In this document: piece after piece, positions 43,924 to 51,886 of the stretch
Numbering within the stretch: position 1 is the first letter of the stretch
Layout of the letters: each line of letters begins with the position of its first letter
Assembly (NCBI RefSeq): GCF_003217095.1
Contig: NZ_QJSR01000002.1
Span: 310,001 to 374,000, forward strand
Direction of reading: 5' to 3'
Source: Rhizobium sp. PP-CC-3A-592
GTDB taxonomy: Bacteria; Pseudomonadota; Alphaproteobacteria; Rhizobiales; Rhizobiaceae
DNA length: 64,000 nucleotides
The notes under the pieces: model-generated
Told to the model about the DNA's origin: nothing
What the model saw: the letters and a program-made list of their open reading frames with translations, nothing else
The model's database searches: none
Program-made: the position numbers and the translations under genes

Positions 43924-43968
43924 ATGATCAACGCACGCATCCTTTCTGTCTGGTGGTGGGCTCGCTAA
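43924..43968 (+). CDS. trpL: trp leader peptide TrpL
   Basis: A 14-codon open frame: M-I-N-A-R-I-L-S-V-W-W-W-A-R, stop TAA. Three consecutive Trp codons followed by Ala-Arg are the hallmark of rhizobial trpL, which senses charged tRNA-Trp and controls trpE(G) by attenuation. Stalling at the Trp codons would favour antitermination. The peptide and the released attenuator RNA have separate trans-acting functions in Sinorhizobium meliloti. Confidence 0.93.
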   Translation: MINARILSVWWWAR

Positions 43969-43972
43969 AGCG

Positions 43973-44038
43973 GCCTCGATCAGTCCTGCGTGATGGATTT
44001 TTACGATAAGCCGCCCGGAGTTTCGAGGCGGCTTTTTT
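43973..44038 (+). promoter_or_regulatory. trp attenuator with antiterminator pairing
   Basis: Terminator stem AAGCCGCC (44008-44015) with GGCGGCTT (44027-44034) followed by TTTTT. The segment GCCTCGA (43973-43979), just after the leader stop, is complementary to TCGAGGC (44023-44029) inside the terminator's 3' side, giving a competing antiterminator. Both structures can be written directly from the sequence. Confidence 0.85.
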
Positions 44039-44083
44039 GCATTCTGGCCGTGCTCGTTTCCCGAGCCAGAACGGAGCGAACGA

Positions 44084-46273
44084 ATGTCGACGACGAAGCT
44101 TGAAGACGGTGCCGAATCCTACGTAACGCAGGGCGGGATCACCGTCACGCGCCGCCGGCGCGAGGCGTCCTATGCCGATGCGATTTCCAGCTATGTCGAC
44201 CAACTCGACGAGCGGCGCGGCGCGGTGTTCTCGTCCAACTATGAATATCCCGGGCGCTATACCCGCTGGGATACGGCCATCGTCGATCCGCCGCTCGGCA
44301 TCTCCTCCTTCGGCCGTTCGCTCTGGATCGAAGCCTATAACGCGCGCGGCGAGGTGTTGCTGGCTGTGATCGCCGGGCACCTGAAAGGCGTCAAGGACAT
44401 CACGTTGGGAGCGCTGACGGCCCGGCGGCTGGACCTGACGATCGACATGCCGGACCATGTCTTCACCGAAGAAGAGCGCTCGAAGACGCCGACCGTCTTC
44501 ACGGTGCTGCGCGCCGTCACGGCGCTGTTCTTCTCGGCCGAAGATGCAAGCCTCGGCCTCTACGGCGCCTTCGGCTACGACCTCGCTTTCCAGTTCGATG
44601 CCATCGATTTCAAGCTGAAGCGCCCGGACGATCAGCGCGATATGGTGCTGTTCCTGCCCGACGAGATCCTCGTGGTCGATCACTACGCCGCCAAGGCCTG
44701 GATCGACCGCTATGATTTCGCGCTCGGCGATCTCTCGACCTTCGGCAAGGCTGGTGACACCGAGTCTGAAGCCTTCCGCGTCGTCGACAGCATTCCACCG
44801 AAAGGCGACCATCGCCCCGGCGAGTATGCCGAGCTGGTGACCAAGGCCAAGGAAAGCTTCCGCCGCGGCGATCTGTTCGAGGTCGTGCCCGGCCAGAAAT
44901 TCTACGAGCGCTGCGACAGCAAGCCGTCGGAGATTTCCAACCGGTTGAAGGCGATCAACCCGTCGCCCTATTCCTTCTTCATCAATCTCGGTCATCAGGA
45001 GTATCTGGTCGGCGCATCGCCGGAGATGTTCGTGCGCGTGTCCGGCCGGCGGATCGAGACCTGCCCGATTTCTGGCACCATCAAGCGCGGCGCCGATCCG
45101 ATTGCCGACAGCGAGCAGATCCTGAAGCTCCTGAACTCCAAGAAGGACGAATCCGAGCTGACCATGTGCTCGGACGTCGATCGCAACGACAAGAGCCGCG
45201 TCTGCGTGCCCGGCTCCGTCAAGGTTATCGGTCGGCGCCAGATCGAGATGTATTCGCGTCTGATCCACACGGTGGACCACATCGAAGGGCGCTTGCGCGA
45301 CGATATGGACGCCTTTGACGGCTTCCTCAGCCATGCCTGGGCCGTGACGGTCACCGGTGCGCCGAAGCTGTGGGCCATGCGCTTCATCGAAAGCCATGAG
45401 AAGAGTCCGCGCGCCTGGTACGGTGGGGCGATCGGCATGGTCGGGTTCAACGGTGACATGAACACGGGGCTGACGCTGCGCACCATCCGCATCAAGGACG
45501 GCATCGCCGAGGTGCGGGCCGGCGCAACGCTGCTCAACGACAGCGATCCGCATGAGGAAGAAGCCGAAACCGAACTGAAGGCATCCGCGATGATTGCAGC
45601 CATTCGTGACGCGAAATCGGCCAACAGCCTTGGCAAGGGCCGCGACGTTGCGCCTGTCGGCACCGGGGTCAAGATCCTGCTGGTCGATCACGAGGACAGT
45701 TTCGTCCACACGCTGGCCAATTATTTCCGCCAGACGGGCGCGACGGTCACCACGGTTCGCTCGCCGGTCGCCGACAGCATTTTCGACAGCGTGAAGCCGG
45801 ATCTCGTCGTTCTCTCACCCGGTCCCGGTTCGCCTAGGGATTTCGATTGCAAGGCGACCATCAAGAAGGCGCGGGCCCACGACCTGCCGATCTTCGGCGT
45901 CTGCCTCGGGTTGCAGGCTTTGGCGGAGGCTTATGGTGGCGATCTGCGCCAGCTGGCGGTGCCGATGCACGGCAAGCCCTCGCGCATCCGCGTGCTGGAA
46001 CCGGGCATCGTCTTTTCCGGTCTCGGCAAGGAAGTGACTGTCGGGCGCTATCACTCGATCTTTGCCGACCCCTCGACCTTGCCGCGTGACTTCATGATTA
46101 CGGCCGAAAGCGATGACGGCACCATCATGGGGATCGAGCATACCAAGGAACCCATCGCGGCGGTGCAGTTCCACCCTGAATCGATCATGACGCTGGGCGG
46201 CGATGCCGGCATGCGGATGATCGAGAATGTGGTGGCGCATCTGGCCAAACGTGCCAAGGTGAAAGCCGCCTGA
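44084..46273 (+). CDS. trpE(G): Anthranilate synthase, fused TrpE-TrpG
   Basis: Encodes 729 residues. Makes anthranilate from chorismate and glutamine, the first step of tryptophan synthesis. TrpE half: [122 protein letters not shown]. TrpG amidotransferase half from about residue 528: [37 protein letters not shown] with the catalytic Cys, and [12 protein letters not shown] with His/Glu. The fusion is typical of Rhizobiaceae. GGAG lies upstream of the ATG, just after the attenuator. Confidence 0.97.
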   Translation: MSTTKLEDGAESYVTQGGITVTRRRREASYADAISSYVDQLDERRGAVFSSNYEYPGRYTRWDTAIVDPPLGISSFGRSLWIEAYNARGEVLLAVIAGHLKGVKDITLGALTARRLDLTIDMPDHVFTEEERSKTPTVFTVLRAVTALFFSAEDASLGLYGAFGYDLAFQFDAIDFKLKRPDDQRDMVLFLPDEILVVDHYAAKAWIDRYDFALGDLSTFGKAGDTESEAFRVVDSIPPKGDHRPGEYAELVTKAKESFRRGDLFEVVPGQKFYERCDSKPSEISNRLKAINPSPYSFFINLGHQEYLVGASPEMFVRVSGRRIETCPISGTIKRGADPIADSEQILKLLNSKKDESELTMCSDVDRNDKSRVCVPGSVKVIGRRQIEMYSRLIHTVDHIEGRLRDDMDAFDGFLSHAWAVTVTGAPKLWAMRFIESHEKSPRAWYGGAIGMVGFNGDMNTGLTLRTIRIKDGIAEVRAGATLLNDSDPHEEEAETELKASAMIAAIRDAKSANSLGKGRDVAPVGTGVKILLVDHEDSFVHTLANYFRQTGATVTTVRSPVADSIFDSVKPDLVVLSPGPGSPRDFDCKATIKKARAHDLPIFGVCLGLQALAEAYGGDLRQLAVPMHGKPSRIRVLEPGIVFSGLGKEVTVGRYHSIFADPSTLPRDFMITAESDDGTIMGIEHTKEPIAAVQFHPESIMTLGGDAGMRMIENVVAHLAKRAKVKAA

Positions 46274-46533
46274 TTAGCTGGATATAACCCGGCTCAGCCT
46301 GTTTTAGGGTCTTGCATGCCCGTGCCTTTTCCGCGAAAGGGTGCGGGCAAAAGCGTTCGGGCAGAGACATCGAGGGCCGCGACCGTTTCCGTCGGCGGGA
46401 TGGCCGGCGACCGTGCAGATCAGGCATTCCAGATAATTCCGCATTAGAATACGTCGCGCCGTCGTCACCATCGCGGTGTCGGGCGTCAACGGCATGAAAG
46501 GCTGGCACAGGTTGCCAGCCAGAGGTACGTTCC
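46274..46533. other. Intergenic region upstream of the CDF-queF unit
   Basis: 260 bases. A perfect hairpin GGCTGGCA-N5-TGCCAGCC at 46500-46520 directly precedes the AGAGG ribosome-binding site of the transporter gene (46521-46525), so folding could affect initiation. Short frames here have no family support. Confidence 0.5.
46500..46520 (+). promoter_or_regulatory. Hairpin abutting the ribosome-binding site of the CDF gene
   Basis: GGCTGGCA (46500-46507) and TGCCAGCC (46513-46520) pair fully over CAGGT. It ends exactly at the Shine-Dalgarno, so it could modulate translation. No known riboswitch class is recognised. Confidence 0.45.
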
Positions 46534-47502
46534 ATGACGACGACAAGCACCATCAACCGCGCCCAGCGGCTCGCCTTCTGGACCATTCCCCTGTCGCTTC
46601 TCGTGTTGGCCATGAAGATGGCAGCATGGTGGTTCACGGGGTCCGTGGCGCTGCTGTCCGATGGCCTGGAATCGATCGTCAATGTCGTTGCTGCCGTCGT
46701 CGCCTTCGTGGTCATCGGCTATGCCGCAAAGCCTGCCGACGACGACCATCCGTTCGGACATCACAAGGCCGAATATTTCTCGGCGGTCATCGAGGGCGTG
46801 CTGATCGTCGTGGCTGCTCTCTTGATCGTCTACGAGGCGGTGCCGGCGGTTCTTTCGCCGCAGCCGATCGAGGCGCCGGCCATCGGTCTTGCGATCAACT
46901 TCGCGGCCGGTGTGGTCAACGCGATCTGGGCGACCATTCTCTTGCGCGCTGGAAAGGCGTTCCGGTCGCCGGCGCTGTCGGCCGACGGGCACCACATCAT
47001 GTCGGATGTGGTCACCTCGGGCGGCGTGCTGGTCGGCCTCCTGCTGGCAATCGTCACGGGCTACACCATCCTCGATCCGCTTCTTGCCGTCATCGTCGCA
47101 GGCAACATTCTGTTTCAGGGCTGGAAGGTCATCGCCGGCTCGATCAGCGGCTTGATGGATAGGGCGGTGGAGACCGCGGAAGATGCGGAGATCCGCGCGG
47201 CGATTGCGGGCAATGCAGCGGGCTCGCTCGGCGTGCACGACCTGAAGACCCGGCAGGCGGCCTCCGTCATCTTCGTCGATTTCCACATGGTGGTGTCGGC
47301 GGACATGACGGTGGGAGCCGCGCACGATATTTGCGACCGCATCGAAGACGCCATCCGCGCCGTCAACGGCGCCGCCAAGATCGCCATTCACATCGAGCCG
47401 GAGAGCGAAAAAGCCCACGGCATCCGCGTAAAGGTGACGCCGAGCCACTCCGAGCTGGGTTCAGCTGACGCACCACGAGACCAAGAAGGAGCAGACACAT
47501 GA
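46534..47502 (+). CDS. Cation diffusion facilitator (CDF) transporter
   Basis: Encodes 322 residues with about six membrane helices and a cytosolic C-terminus. Metal-site marks: [10 protein letters not shown] (helix 2, position near 40), [16 protein letters not shown] with the His cluster in the loop, and [18 protein letters not shown] with the HxxxD site (helix 5). The C-terminal domain has [36 protein letters not shown]. Exports Zn2+, Fe2+, Mn2+ or similar; the ion is not determinable here. Its stop overlaps queF by four bases. Confidence 0.88.
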   Translation: MTTTSTINRAQRLAFWTIPLSLLVLAMKMAAWWFTGSVALLSDGLESIVNVVAAVVAFVVIGYAAKPADDDHPFGHHKAEYFSAVIEGVLIVVAALLIVYEAVPAVLSPQPIEAPAIGLAINFAAGVVNAIWATILLRAGKAFRSPALSADGHHIMSDVVTSGGVLVGLLLAIVTGYTILDPLLAVIVAGNILFQGWKVIAGSISGLMDRAVETAEDAEIRAAIAGNAAGSLGVHDLKTRQAASVIFVDFHMVVSADMTVGAAHDICDRIEDAIRAVNGAAKIAIHIEPESEKAHGIRVKVTPSHSELGSADAPRDQEGADT

Positions 47503-47963
47503 GCAAGACTGACGTTTCCGGGCTGTCCATGCTGGGGCAGGCCGTCGCCAGTCCAACCAACCCCGACGAAGCGGTGCTGGAGCGCGTTCCGAGCAACCAT
47601 GCAGGCACCGATTTCGTCGTGCGCTTCACGGCGCCCGAGTTCACGTCGCTCTGCCCGATGACGGGGCAGCCGGATTTCGCCCATATTGTCATCGACTACG
47701 TGCCGGATGGCTGGCTGGTCGAGTCGAAATCGCTAAAACTTTTCCTGCATGCGTTCCGCAATCACGGTGCTTTTCACGAGGATTGCACGCTCGATATCGC
47801 CAAGCGTCTTGTCGATCTGTTGTCGCCGAAATGGCTGCGGATCGGCGCCTACTGGTATCCGCGTGGTGGCATTCCGATCGACGTGTTCTGGCAGACGGGC
47901 AACCCGCCCGAAGGCGTTTGGTTGCCCGACCAGGGTGTCCAGCCCTATCGCGGTCGGGGCTGA
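47499..47963 (+). CDS. queF: NADPH-dependent 7-cyano-7-deazaguanine reductase QueF
   Basis: Encodes 154 residues, the unimodular QueF length. Reduces preQ0 to preQ1 in queuosine synthesis. Seen: [36 protein letters not shown] with the active-site Cys, the [32 protein letters not shown] segment with the E-S-K-S-L-K NADPH motif, and a C-terminal [16 protein letters not shown]. The ATG overlaps the CDF gene stop, so the two are coupled. Confidence 0.95.
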   Translation: MSKTDVSGLSMLGQAVASPTNPDEAVLERVPSNHAGTDFVVRFTAPEFTSLCPMTGQPDFAHIVIDYVPDGWLVESKSLKLFLHAFRNHGAFHEDCTLDIAKRLVDLLSPKWLRIGAYWYPRGGIPIDVFWQTGNPPEGVWLPDQGVQPYRGRG

Positions 47964-47966
47964 GCG

Positions 47967-48172
47967 CCTAAAGCGCGTCGCGATCTGTCAGATTCGCTCC
48001 CGGCGCTTTAGGTTCCTGTTTTTGCGCATGTCGTTATCGCAAAACCGCGGCACACTTCTGCGCGACATGCGCTAGAGTTTGTCAGGGATAAGTGGAATCT
48101 GGTTATCCCGAAGAGACAAACGACGACAGAGGAATCAAGAGTTTGGCTGGTTCAGGATGAACCTGACAAACT
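47967..48172. repeat. Three-unit palindromic mosaic element (rhizobial intergenic repeat)
   Basis: Three adjacent inverted repeats follow queF. Unit 1: CCTAAAGCGC (47967-47976) with GCGCTTTAGG (48003-48012). Unit 2: GCGCATGTCG (48024-48033) with CGACATGCGC (48063-48072), the same family as 7025-7069. Unit 3: AGTTTGTCAGG (48076-48086) with CCTGACAAACT (48162-48172). All arms are perfect. This is the RIME-like mosaic organisation of Rhizobiaceae. Confidence 0.8.
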
Positions 48173-48189
48173 TTAGAGAGCGGGGCGTC

Positions 48190-49008
48190 TTACACGTCCG
48201 TCGTGTCGTCGGAGCCGAAGTCATCGTTGGGCGATGTGTCGAGATCGGCCTGCTGCCAGCCATCATTGCCGGCAGGCGTATCCGGCGTAGCGTCTGCCGG
48301 TGCGGTATCAGATGCCGGGGTCACGGCATCGTCGCCATAATAGTTGTTGATCGTGGTTTCCTCGATCGGCGCCGCGGTTTGCGTTGCGCTGCCGAGGCCG
48401 AGCGACGACATGTGACTGCCAAAGATGCCACTGAGCGAGTTGGCGAGCAGCATGCCGCCGGCAACGCCCGCCGCCGTGCCCATGGCGCCGCGCAGGAAGC
48501 CGCCGCCTGCTGCCGTCTGCTGCGGCTGACGATCCCATGGTCCGCTCGCGGGCTGTTGCTGCGGCGGATAGGGCTGTTGGGGTGCCGGATAGGCCGGGCG
48601 TGGCGCACTGCCCCAGGGGCCGCCGGCAGCGGAACGGTCTGCAGGGTAGGCCTGCCCGCCCTGAGAGGTATCCGGCCTCTGTTGCGGCTTTTCCGACGAT
48701 CCGAAGAGCGAGCCGAGAAAGCCGCCCGAATGGCTTTCGCGCGGTTCGCTGTTTCGCTCGGACTCCAGCGCGTGGATGCGTTCCTCGCTGCGGCGAAGCT
48801 GCGTCTCGAGGGCTTCGATCCGGTGTGCTGCGGCCTCCAGGCCCTTTTCCTGAACGATGACGGCCTGGGCGAGGTAATAGGGCGCGGACGGCTGGCTGCG
48901 GACGGCCTGATCGATCAGGGCTTCCGCCTCGCGGTCGCGTGGTGTCGAGGATGCTGTACGGACCCGTTCGAAAAGGCCGCTGAGAAGGGATTGTTCTTCC
49001 GGTGACAT
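48190..49008 (-). CDS. DUF2076 family protein
   Basis: Encodes 272 residues. N-terminal coiled-coil region (MSPEEQSLLSGLFERVRTASSTPRDREAEALIDQAVRSQPSAPYYLAQAVIVQEKGLEAAAHRIEALETQLRRSEERIHALE) of DUF2076, then a Pro/Gln/Ala-rich middle, a hydrophobic Gly/Ala stretch near 165-190 (GGGFLRGAMGTAAGVAGGMLLANSL) and an acidic tail. Known as a conserved, possibly periplasmic ligand-binding protein; no activity established. Stands alone. Confidence 0.82.
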   Translation of the reverse strand: MSPEEQSLLSGLFERVRTASSTPRDREAEALIDQAVRSQPSAPYYLAQAVIVQEKGLEAAAHRIEALETQLRRSEERIHALESERNSEPRESHSGGFLGSLFGSSEKPQQRPDTSQGGQAYPADRSAAGGPWGSAPRPAYPAPQQPYPPQQQPASGPWDRQPQQTAAGGGFLRGAMGTAAGVAGGMLLANSLSGIFGSHMSSLGLGSATQTAAPIEETTINNYYGDDAVTPASDTAPADATPDTPAGNDGWQQADLDTSPNDDFGSDDTTDV

Positions 49009-49135
49009 GGTCGTCTCCCAAGGGCGGGATCATTCCAGAATGATGCTGCCGCTTGTCGGTTCCTCATGGACCGGTCTCGCGGCGATGTACCGCCCGGTCC
49101 ACGCTGGCAGGGTTGCCATGTCCTCGACTACACGA

Positions 49136-49164
49136 AGAAAATCCGGCTTTTCAGGGCCGGATTT
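49136..49164 (-). terminator. Terminator downstream of hupE
   Basis: AAATCCGGC (49139-49147) pairs with GCCGGATTT (49156-49164). Leftward the stem is followed by TTTTC, consistent with a Rho-independent terminator for the HupE-like gene. Confidence 0.6.
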
Positions 49165-49213
49165 GGGCAAAGTGTAAAAGATTTTTCGGGTCACTCGAAA
49201 GCGAATCGTCCGG

Positions 49214-49798
49214 TCAGCCGGCGACGAAGAGCGCTGCACCCGTCACGGCCGTTGCGGCACCGAGAAAGCGGGAGACGAGGCTCGCATTGCCCATGCGGCC
49301 GATCATGAGGCCGAGGCCGATACCTGCTGCGTGCAGGGCCGCCGTGGAGATCGCGAAGCCGAGGCCGAAGGGCAGGGCGGTTGCCGCACCCAGTTCGCCG
49401 CCATGGGCATAGCCGTGGAACAGCGCGAAGATGCCGACGACACCCGCACCGGCGGCGACAGGCATGCGCACGGCCATGGCCACCAGCAGGCCCAAAGCGA
49501 CGATGGAGGCGAGGATGGCGGGCTCGACAAAGGGCAGGTGCAGGCCGGAGAGCGCCAGCGCGAAGCCGAGCGCCATCGTGACGACGAAGGCGGTGGGCAC
49601 GGCGAGAATGGCGCGGCCGCCCATCTGCGCCGCCCAGAGGCCGACGGCCACCATGACCAGCACGTGATCGAGGCCCGACAGCGGATGGGTGATGCCTGCC
49701 ATCATTGAGCCGTGCTCGGTCGGGTCGAGATGGGCGAAGGCCGGAGCGGCCGAAAGGGCGAAAGCCGCGGCAGCGGCGGCGAGAAAGCGACGTGTCAT
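49214..49798 (-). CDS. HupE/UreJ family membrane protein
   Basis: Encodes 194 residues with an N-terminal signal-like segment and about six helices. Family marks: HLDPTEHGSMMAGITHPLSGLDHVLVMVAVGLWAAQMGG (HP-x-GxDH nickel/metal motif) and a conserved HGYAHG motif in FALFHGYAHGGELG. HupE/UreJ proteins move nickel or cobalt. No hydrogenase or urease gene is nearby, so this is an orphan. Divergent from clpP. Confidence 0.85.
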   Translation of the reverse strand: MTRRFLAAAAAAFALSAAPAFAHLDPTEHGSMMAGITHPLSGLDHVLVMVAVGLWAAQMGGRAILAVPTAFVVTMALGFALALSGLHLPFVEPAILASIVALGLLVAMAVRMPVAAGAGVVGIFALFHGYAHGGELGAATALPFGLGFAISTAALHAAGIGLGLMIGRMGNASLVSRFLGAATAVTGAALFVAG

Positions 49799-50073
49799 GA
49801 TGGTCCCCTCAGTTCATGGCGGCGTGTGGGATCTGCTTGGGAGGCTCGCCGCCGTTATCGTTGCCATCTCCATCCTAATGCGCCTTCGCGCGGTGTCCAT
49901 ACGGCAAATGCCCCAGAAGGGGTTCAACGGCCGGCTCTTAACCATCGCGAACGGTCGGGCTTTCGCCGGGCTTGGGGCTTGTTGTCCCGTGTCTTGTGTT
50001 TGTTGCATTGTCATCGCGGTCGAGTCGCCTTATCTGAGCGGGTAGACACATGAAATTTCGCGGGAGACAGCGT

Positions 50074-50655
50074 ATGAACGAAGACGAGGACGACAAGAAG
50101 ACGGAACTGCCCCTGGGCAAGGAAACTGAGGCGAACCTTTTCAAGTCGCGCTCTATTTTCATCTACGGCCCGATCAACCAGGAGCTGGCGCAGAAGGTCT
50201 GCTCGCAGCTCGTGGCCCTGTCGTCTGCCAGCGATGAAGATATCCGCATCTTCGTCAATTCGCCGGGCGGCCATGTCGAATCCGGCGACAGCATTCACGA
50301 TATGATCAAGTTCGTGAAGCCGAAGGTCTGGATCATCGGCACCGGCTGGGTCGCCTCCGCCGGTGCGCTGATCTATGTTTCGGTGCCGAAGGAGCAGCGT
50401 CTTTGCCTGCCCAACACGCGCTTCCTCCTGCACCAGCCCTCGGGCGGCACGCGCGGCATGGCATCCGACATCGAGATCCAGGCACGCGAGATCATTAAGA
50501 TGAACGAGCGCCTGAACCGGATCTTCTCGGCAGCCACCGGCCAGCCGATCGAAAAGATCGCCAAAGACACGGACCGCGACTACTGGCTCTCTGCCGAAGA
50601 GGCCATGACCTACGGTCTGGTCTCGCGGATCGTCACGAACGTTTCCGACATCTGA
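50074..50655 (+). CDS. clpP: ClpP-like serine protease subunit (orphan ClpP paralogue)
   Basis: Encodes 193 residues from the ATG at 50074 (GGGAG eight bases before it); a frame open to 50050 adds eight residues. ClpP fold: [36 protein letters not shown], the catalytic serine in [14 protein letters not shown], catalytic His in FLLHQPSGG and Asp in [13 protein letters not shown]. The proteolytic triad looks intact. Unlike the main ClpP, it is not next to clpX. Rhizobia have several ClpP copies; this corresponds to the third type. Confidence 0.88.
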   Translation: MNEDEDDKKTELPLGKETEANLFKSRSIFIYGPINQELAQKVCSQLVALSSASDEDIRIFVNSPGGHVESGDSIHDMIKFVKPKVWIIGTGWVASAGALIYVSVPKEQRLCLPNTRFLLHQPSGGTRGMASDIEIQAREIIKMNERLNRIFSAATGQPIEKIAKDTDRDYWLSAEEAMTYGLVSRIVTNVSDI

Positions 50656-50683
50656 GCCATTCTGCCTCGGACGAAATTCTAGA

Positions 50684-50709
50684 CCCCGCCGCTTGCCGGC
50701 GGGGTTTTT
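50684..50709 (+). terminator. Rho-independent terminator after clpP
   Basis: CCCCGCC (50684-50690) with GGCGGGG (50698-50704) and a five-base U-run (50705-50709). Good canonical terminator, 28 bases past the stop. Confidence 0.9.
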
Positions 50710-50711
50710 CG

Positions 50712-51104
50712 TTATGGGGCGGCGGTTGCCGAGAGGGGATGATCGGCCAGGGCCCGGTCGATGGTGACGAGCCGCATGTTCTCGATGGCACACTGGGCCA
50801 GGAGGAGCCTGTCGAACGGATCGCGAGTCGATGGCTCCGGCGAGATGGTGTGGAGGGCGTGATGTTCGTTGATGGGAAGAAGAATTAACCCGGCTTGCCT
50901 CGCAGCATCGGGAAGGTCGTGCAATCGGGTATGAAGTGGAAGTTTGCCGATCCTCGATTTGATCGCGATCTCCCAAAGACTTGCCACGCTGAGATAAAGT
51001 GCGCCACCCTTAGCCTGGATCTCCTGCCGAACGGAGGCTGGGAGCTGCTCGGAACGGCCTTCGAGCAGGGCGATGAAGATATGCGTATCCAGAAGACGAG
51101 GCAT
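50712..51104 (-). CDS. VapC-type PIN-domain toxin
   Basis: Encodes 130 residues. PIN ribonuclease marks: LLDTHIFIALLEG near 4-16, a Glu in the LWEIAIKS segment, and DPFDRLLLAQCAIENMRLVTIDRAL near the C-terminus with the later acidic residues. The start overlaps the antitoxin stop in a TGATG junction, the usual antitoxin-toxin arrangement with coupled translation. Confidence 0.85.
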   Translation of the reverse strand: MPRLLDTHIFIALLEGRSEQLPASVRQEIQAKGGALYLSVASLWEIAIKSRIGKLPLHTRLHDLPDAARQAGLILLPINEHHALHTISPEPSTRDPFDRLLLAQCAIENMRLVTIDRALADHPLSATAAP

Positions 51105-51379
51105 CAGCTCTTGGTCGGAAGTGGAAGTGGCGTGATCAGAAAGTCTTCGGGCAATGGATCATCGAAATCCGCCGGTATGTCCCCAAAGAAACTGGTAATA
51201 CCGTTTTCGCGCTTATACGCTTCCAGCCCCTCCCAATCGATCCCGCCTTGCTTTTTCGCCGGAACCAACTCCATCACCGGCTTGCCGTTGCGGGTCACGG
51301 TGAAGCGCTCGCCGTCTTCGACGCGACGGGCGAGTTCGGTCAGACGATTCTTGGCGTCTCGGATCGGGATCATGGTCAT
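51104..51379 (-). CDS. Phd/YefM-type antitoxin
   Basis: Encodes 91 residues from the ATG at 51379 (MTMIPIRDAKNRLTEL; 51373 also possible). Phd/YefM DNA-binding N-terminus: ELARRVEDGERFTVTRNGKPVMELVPAKKQ. The C-terminal part (DWEGLEAYKRENG) presumably binds the toxin. It is the promoter-proximal partner of the VapC-type gene; repression of the pair by the antitoxin is expected. Confidence 0.8.
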   Translation of the reverse strand: MTMIPIRDAKNRLTELARRVEDGERFTVTRNGKPVMELVPAKKQGGIDWEGLEAYKRENGITSFFGDIPADFDDPLPEDFLITPLPLPTKS

Positions 51380-51509
51380 GTGGCTATTGTAGCTGCAAAA
51401 TCGGAATTTGCAATTTCTCCGCCACCGGCATCCGATCGGACGAGCACGTATGGTTCTTGCGTCAAAAGATGCATTCCACACGCGCAACTGCCTTTTTCTT
51501 CACCCACCC

Positions 51510-51538
51510 TTGCCCTTTCTTTTGCCTCCGGCTATAGA
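51510..51538 (+). promoter_or_regulatory. Promoter of the leuL-leuA unit
   Basis: TTGCCC (51510-51515) and TATAGA (51533-51538), spaced by 17 bases. Predicted start of transcription is about 51544-51546, coinciding with the leader ATG at 51546, so the leader would be leaderless. Confidence 0.65.
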
Positions 51539-51545
51539 ACCCGTC

Positions 51546-51671
51546 ATGTCGAAGAACAGCGCCAAGATCATCGAGCAGTTTTCCCGTGGACGCACCGTCG
51601 TTCGCGATCGCTCGCGCGCCTTCACCTCGCTTCTTCTTCTCGGCCTTACGCGCGGTTGCCGGGTTCTTTAA
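51546..51671 (+). CDS. Putative leucine leader peptide (LeuL)
   Basis: A 41-codon frame ending T-S-L-L-L-L-G-L-T-R-G-C-R-V-L. Four consecutive Leu codons plus two more near the end, just upstream of leuA, is the pattern of an amino-acid attenuation leader. The stop codon TAA (51669-51671) forms the first bases of a perfect hairpin. No clear ribosome-binding site exists, in line with leaderless translation. Attenuation leaders for leuA have been proposed in alphaproteobacteria; the length of this one is unusual. Coding is inferred, not proven. Confidence 0.6.
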   Translation: MSKNSAKIIEQFSRGRTVVRDRSRAFTSLLLLGLTRGCRVL

Positions 51672-51713
51672 GGAGCGCCCGGTGGCCGACAAGCCTACCG
51701 GCACAGCTCCTTA
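51669..51713 (+). promoter_or_regulatory. Hairpin overlapping the leuL stop codon
   Basis: TAAGGAGC (51669-51676) pairs perfectly with GCTCCTTA (51706-51713); inner CCGGT (51679-51683) pairs with ACCGG (51697-51701). It begins on the leader stop codon, so ribosome position would decide whether it forms. No strong U-run follows, so I cannot name a classical terminator here. Confidence 0.6.
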
Positions 51714-51886
51714 GCCTCCGCTAAAATCCGACGTCTCCGCAGCCTTTTCCAGCACTTGGCCAAGCAATTGCCATCGTCAACCGGTCTCCGATCGGTTATG
51801 GCATCCCGCGCGACGTTTCACCGTGACAGCGATCCATGCCCCGTATCGACCCGATGCCGGACGCTGTGAAGTCGAAGAGAACCGAA

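Noticed and set aside
43782-44009. 75-codon frame overlapping the trp leader
   Set aside because: It overlaps the trpL promoter and leader, which account for the sequence; no family support.
46312-46497. 61-codon frame before the CDF gene
   Set aside because: Arg/Ser-rich, no motif, typical of chance frames in GC-rich DNA.
49030-49239. 69-codon frame between DUF2076 and hupE, leftward
   Set aside because: It overlaps the hupE terminator and the end of hupE, and lacks features.
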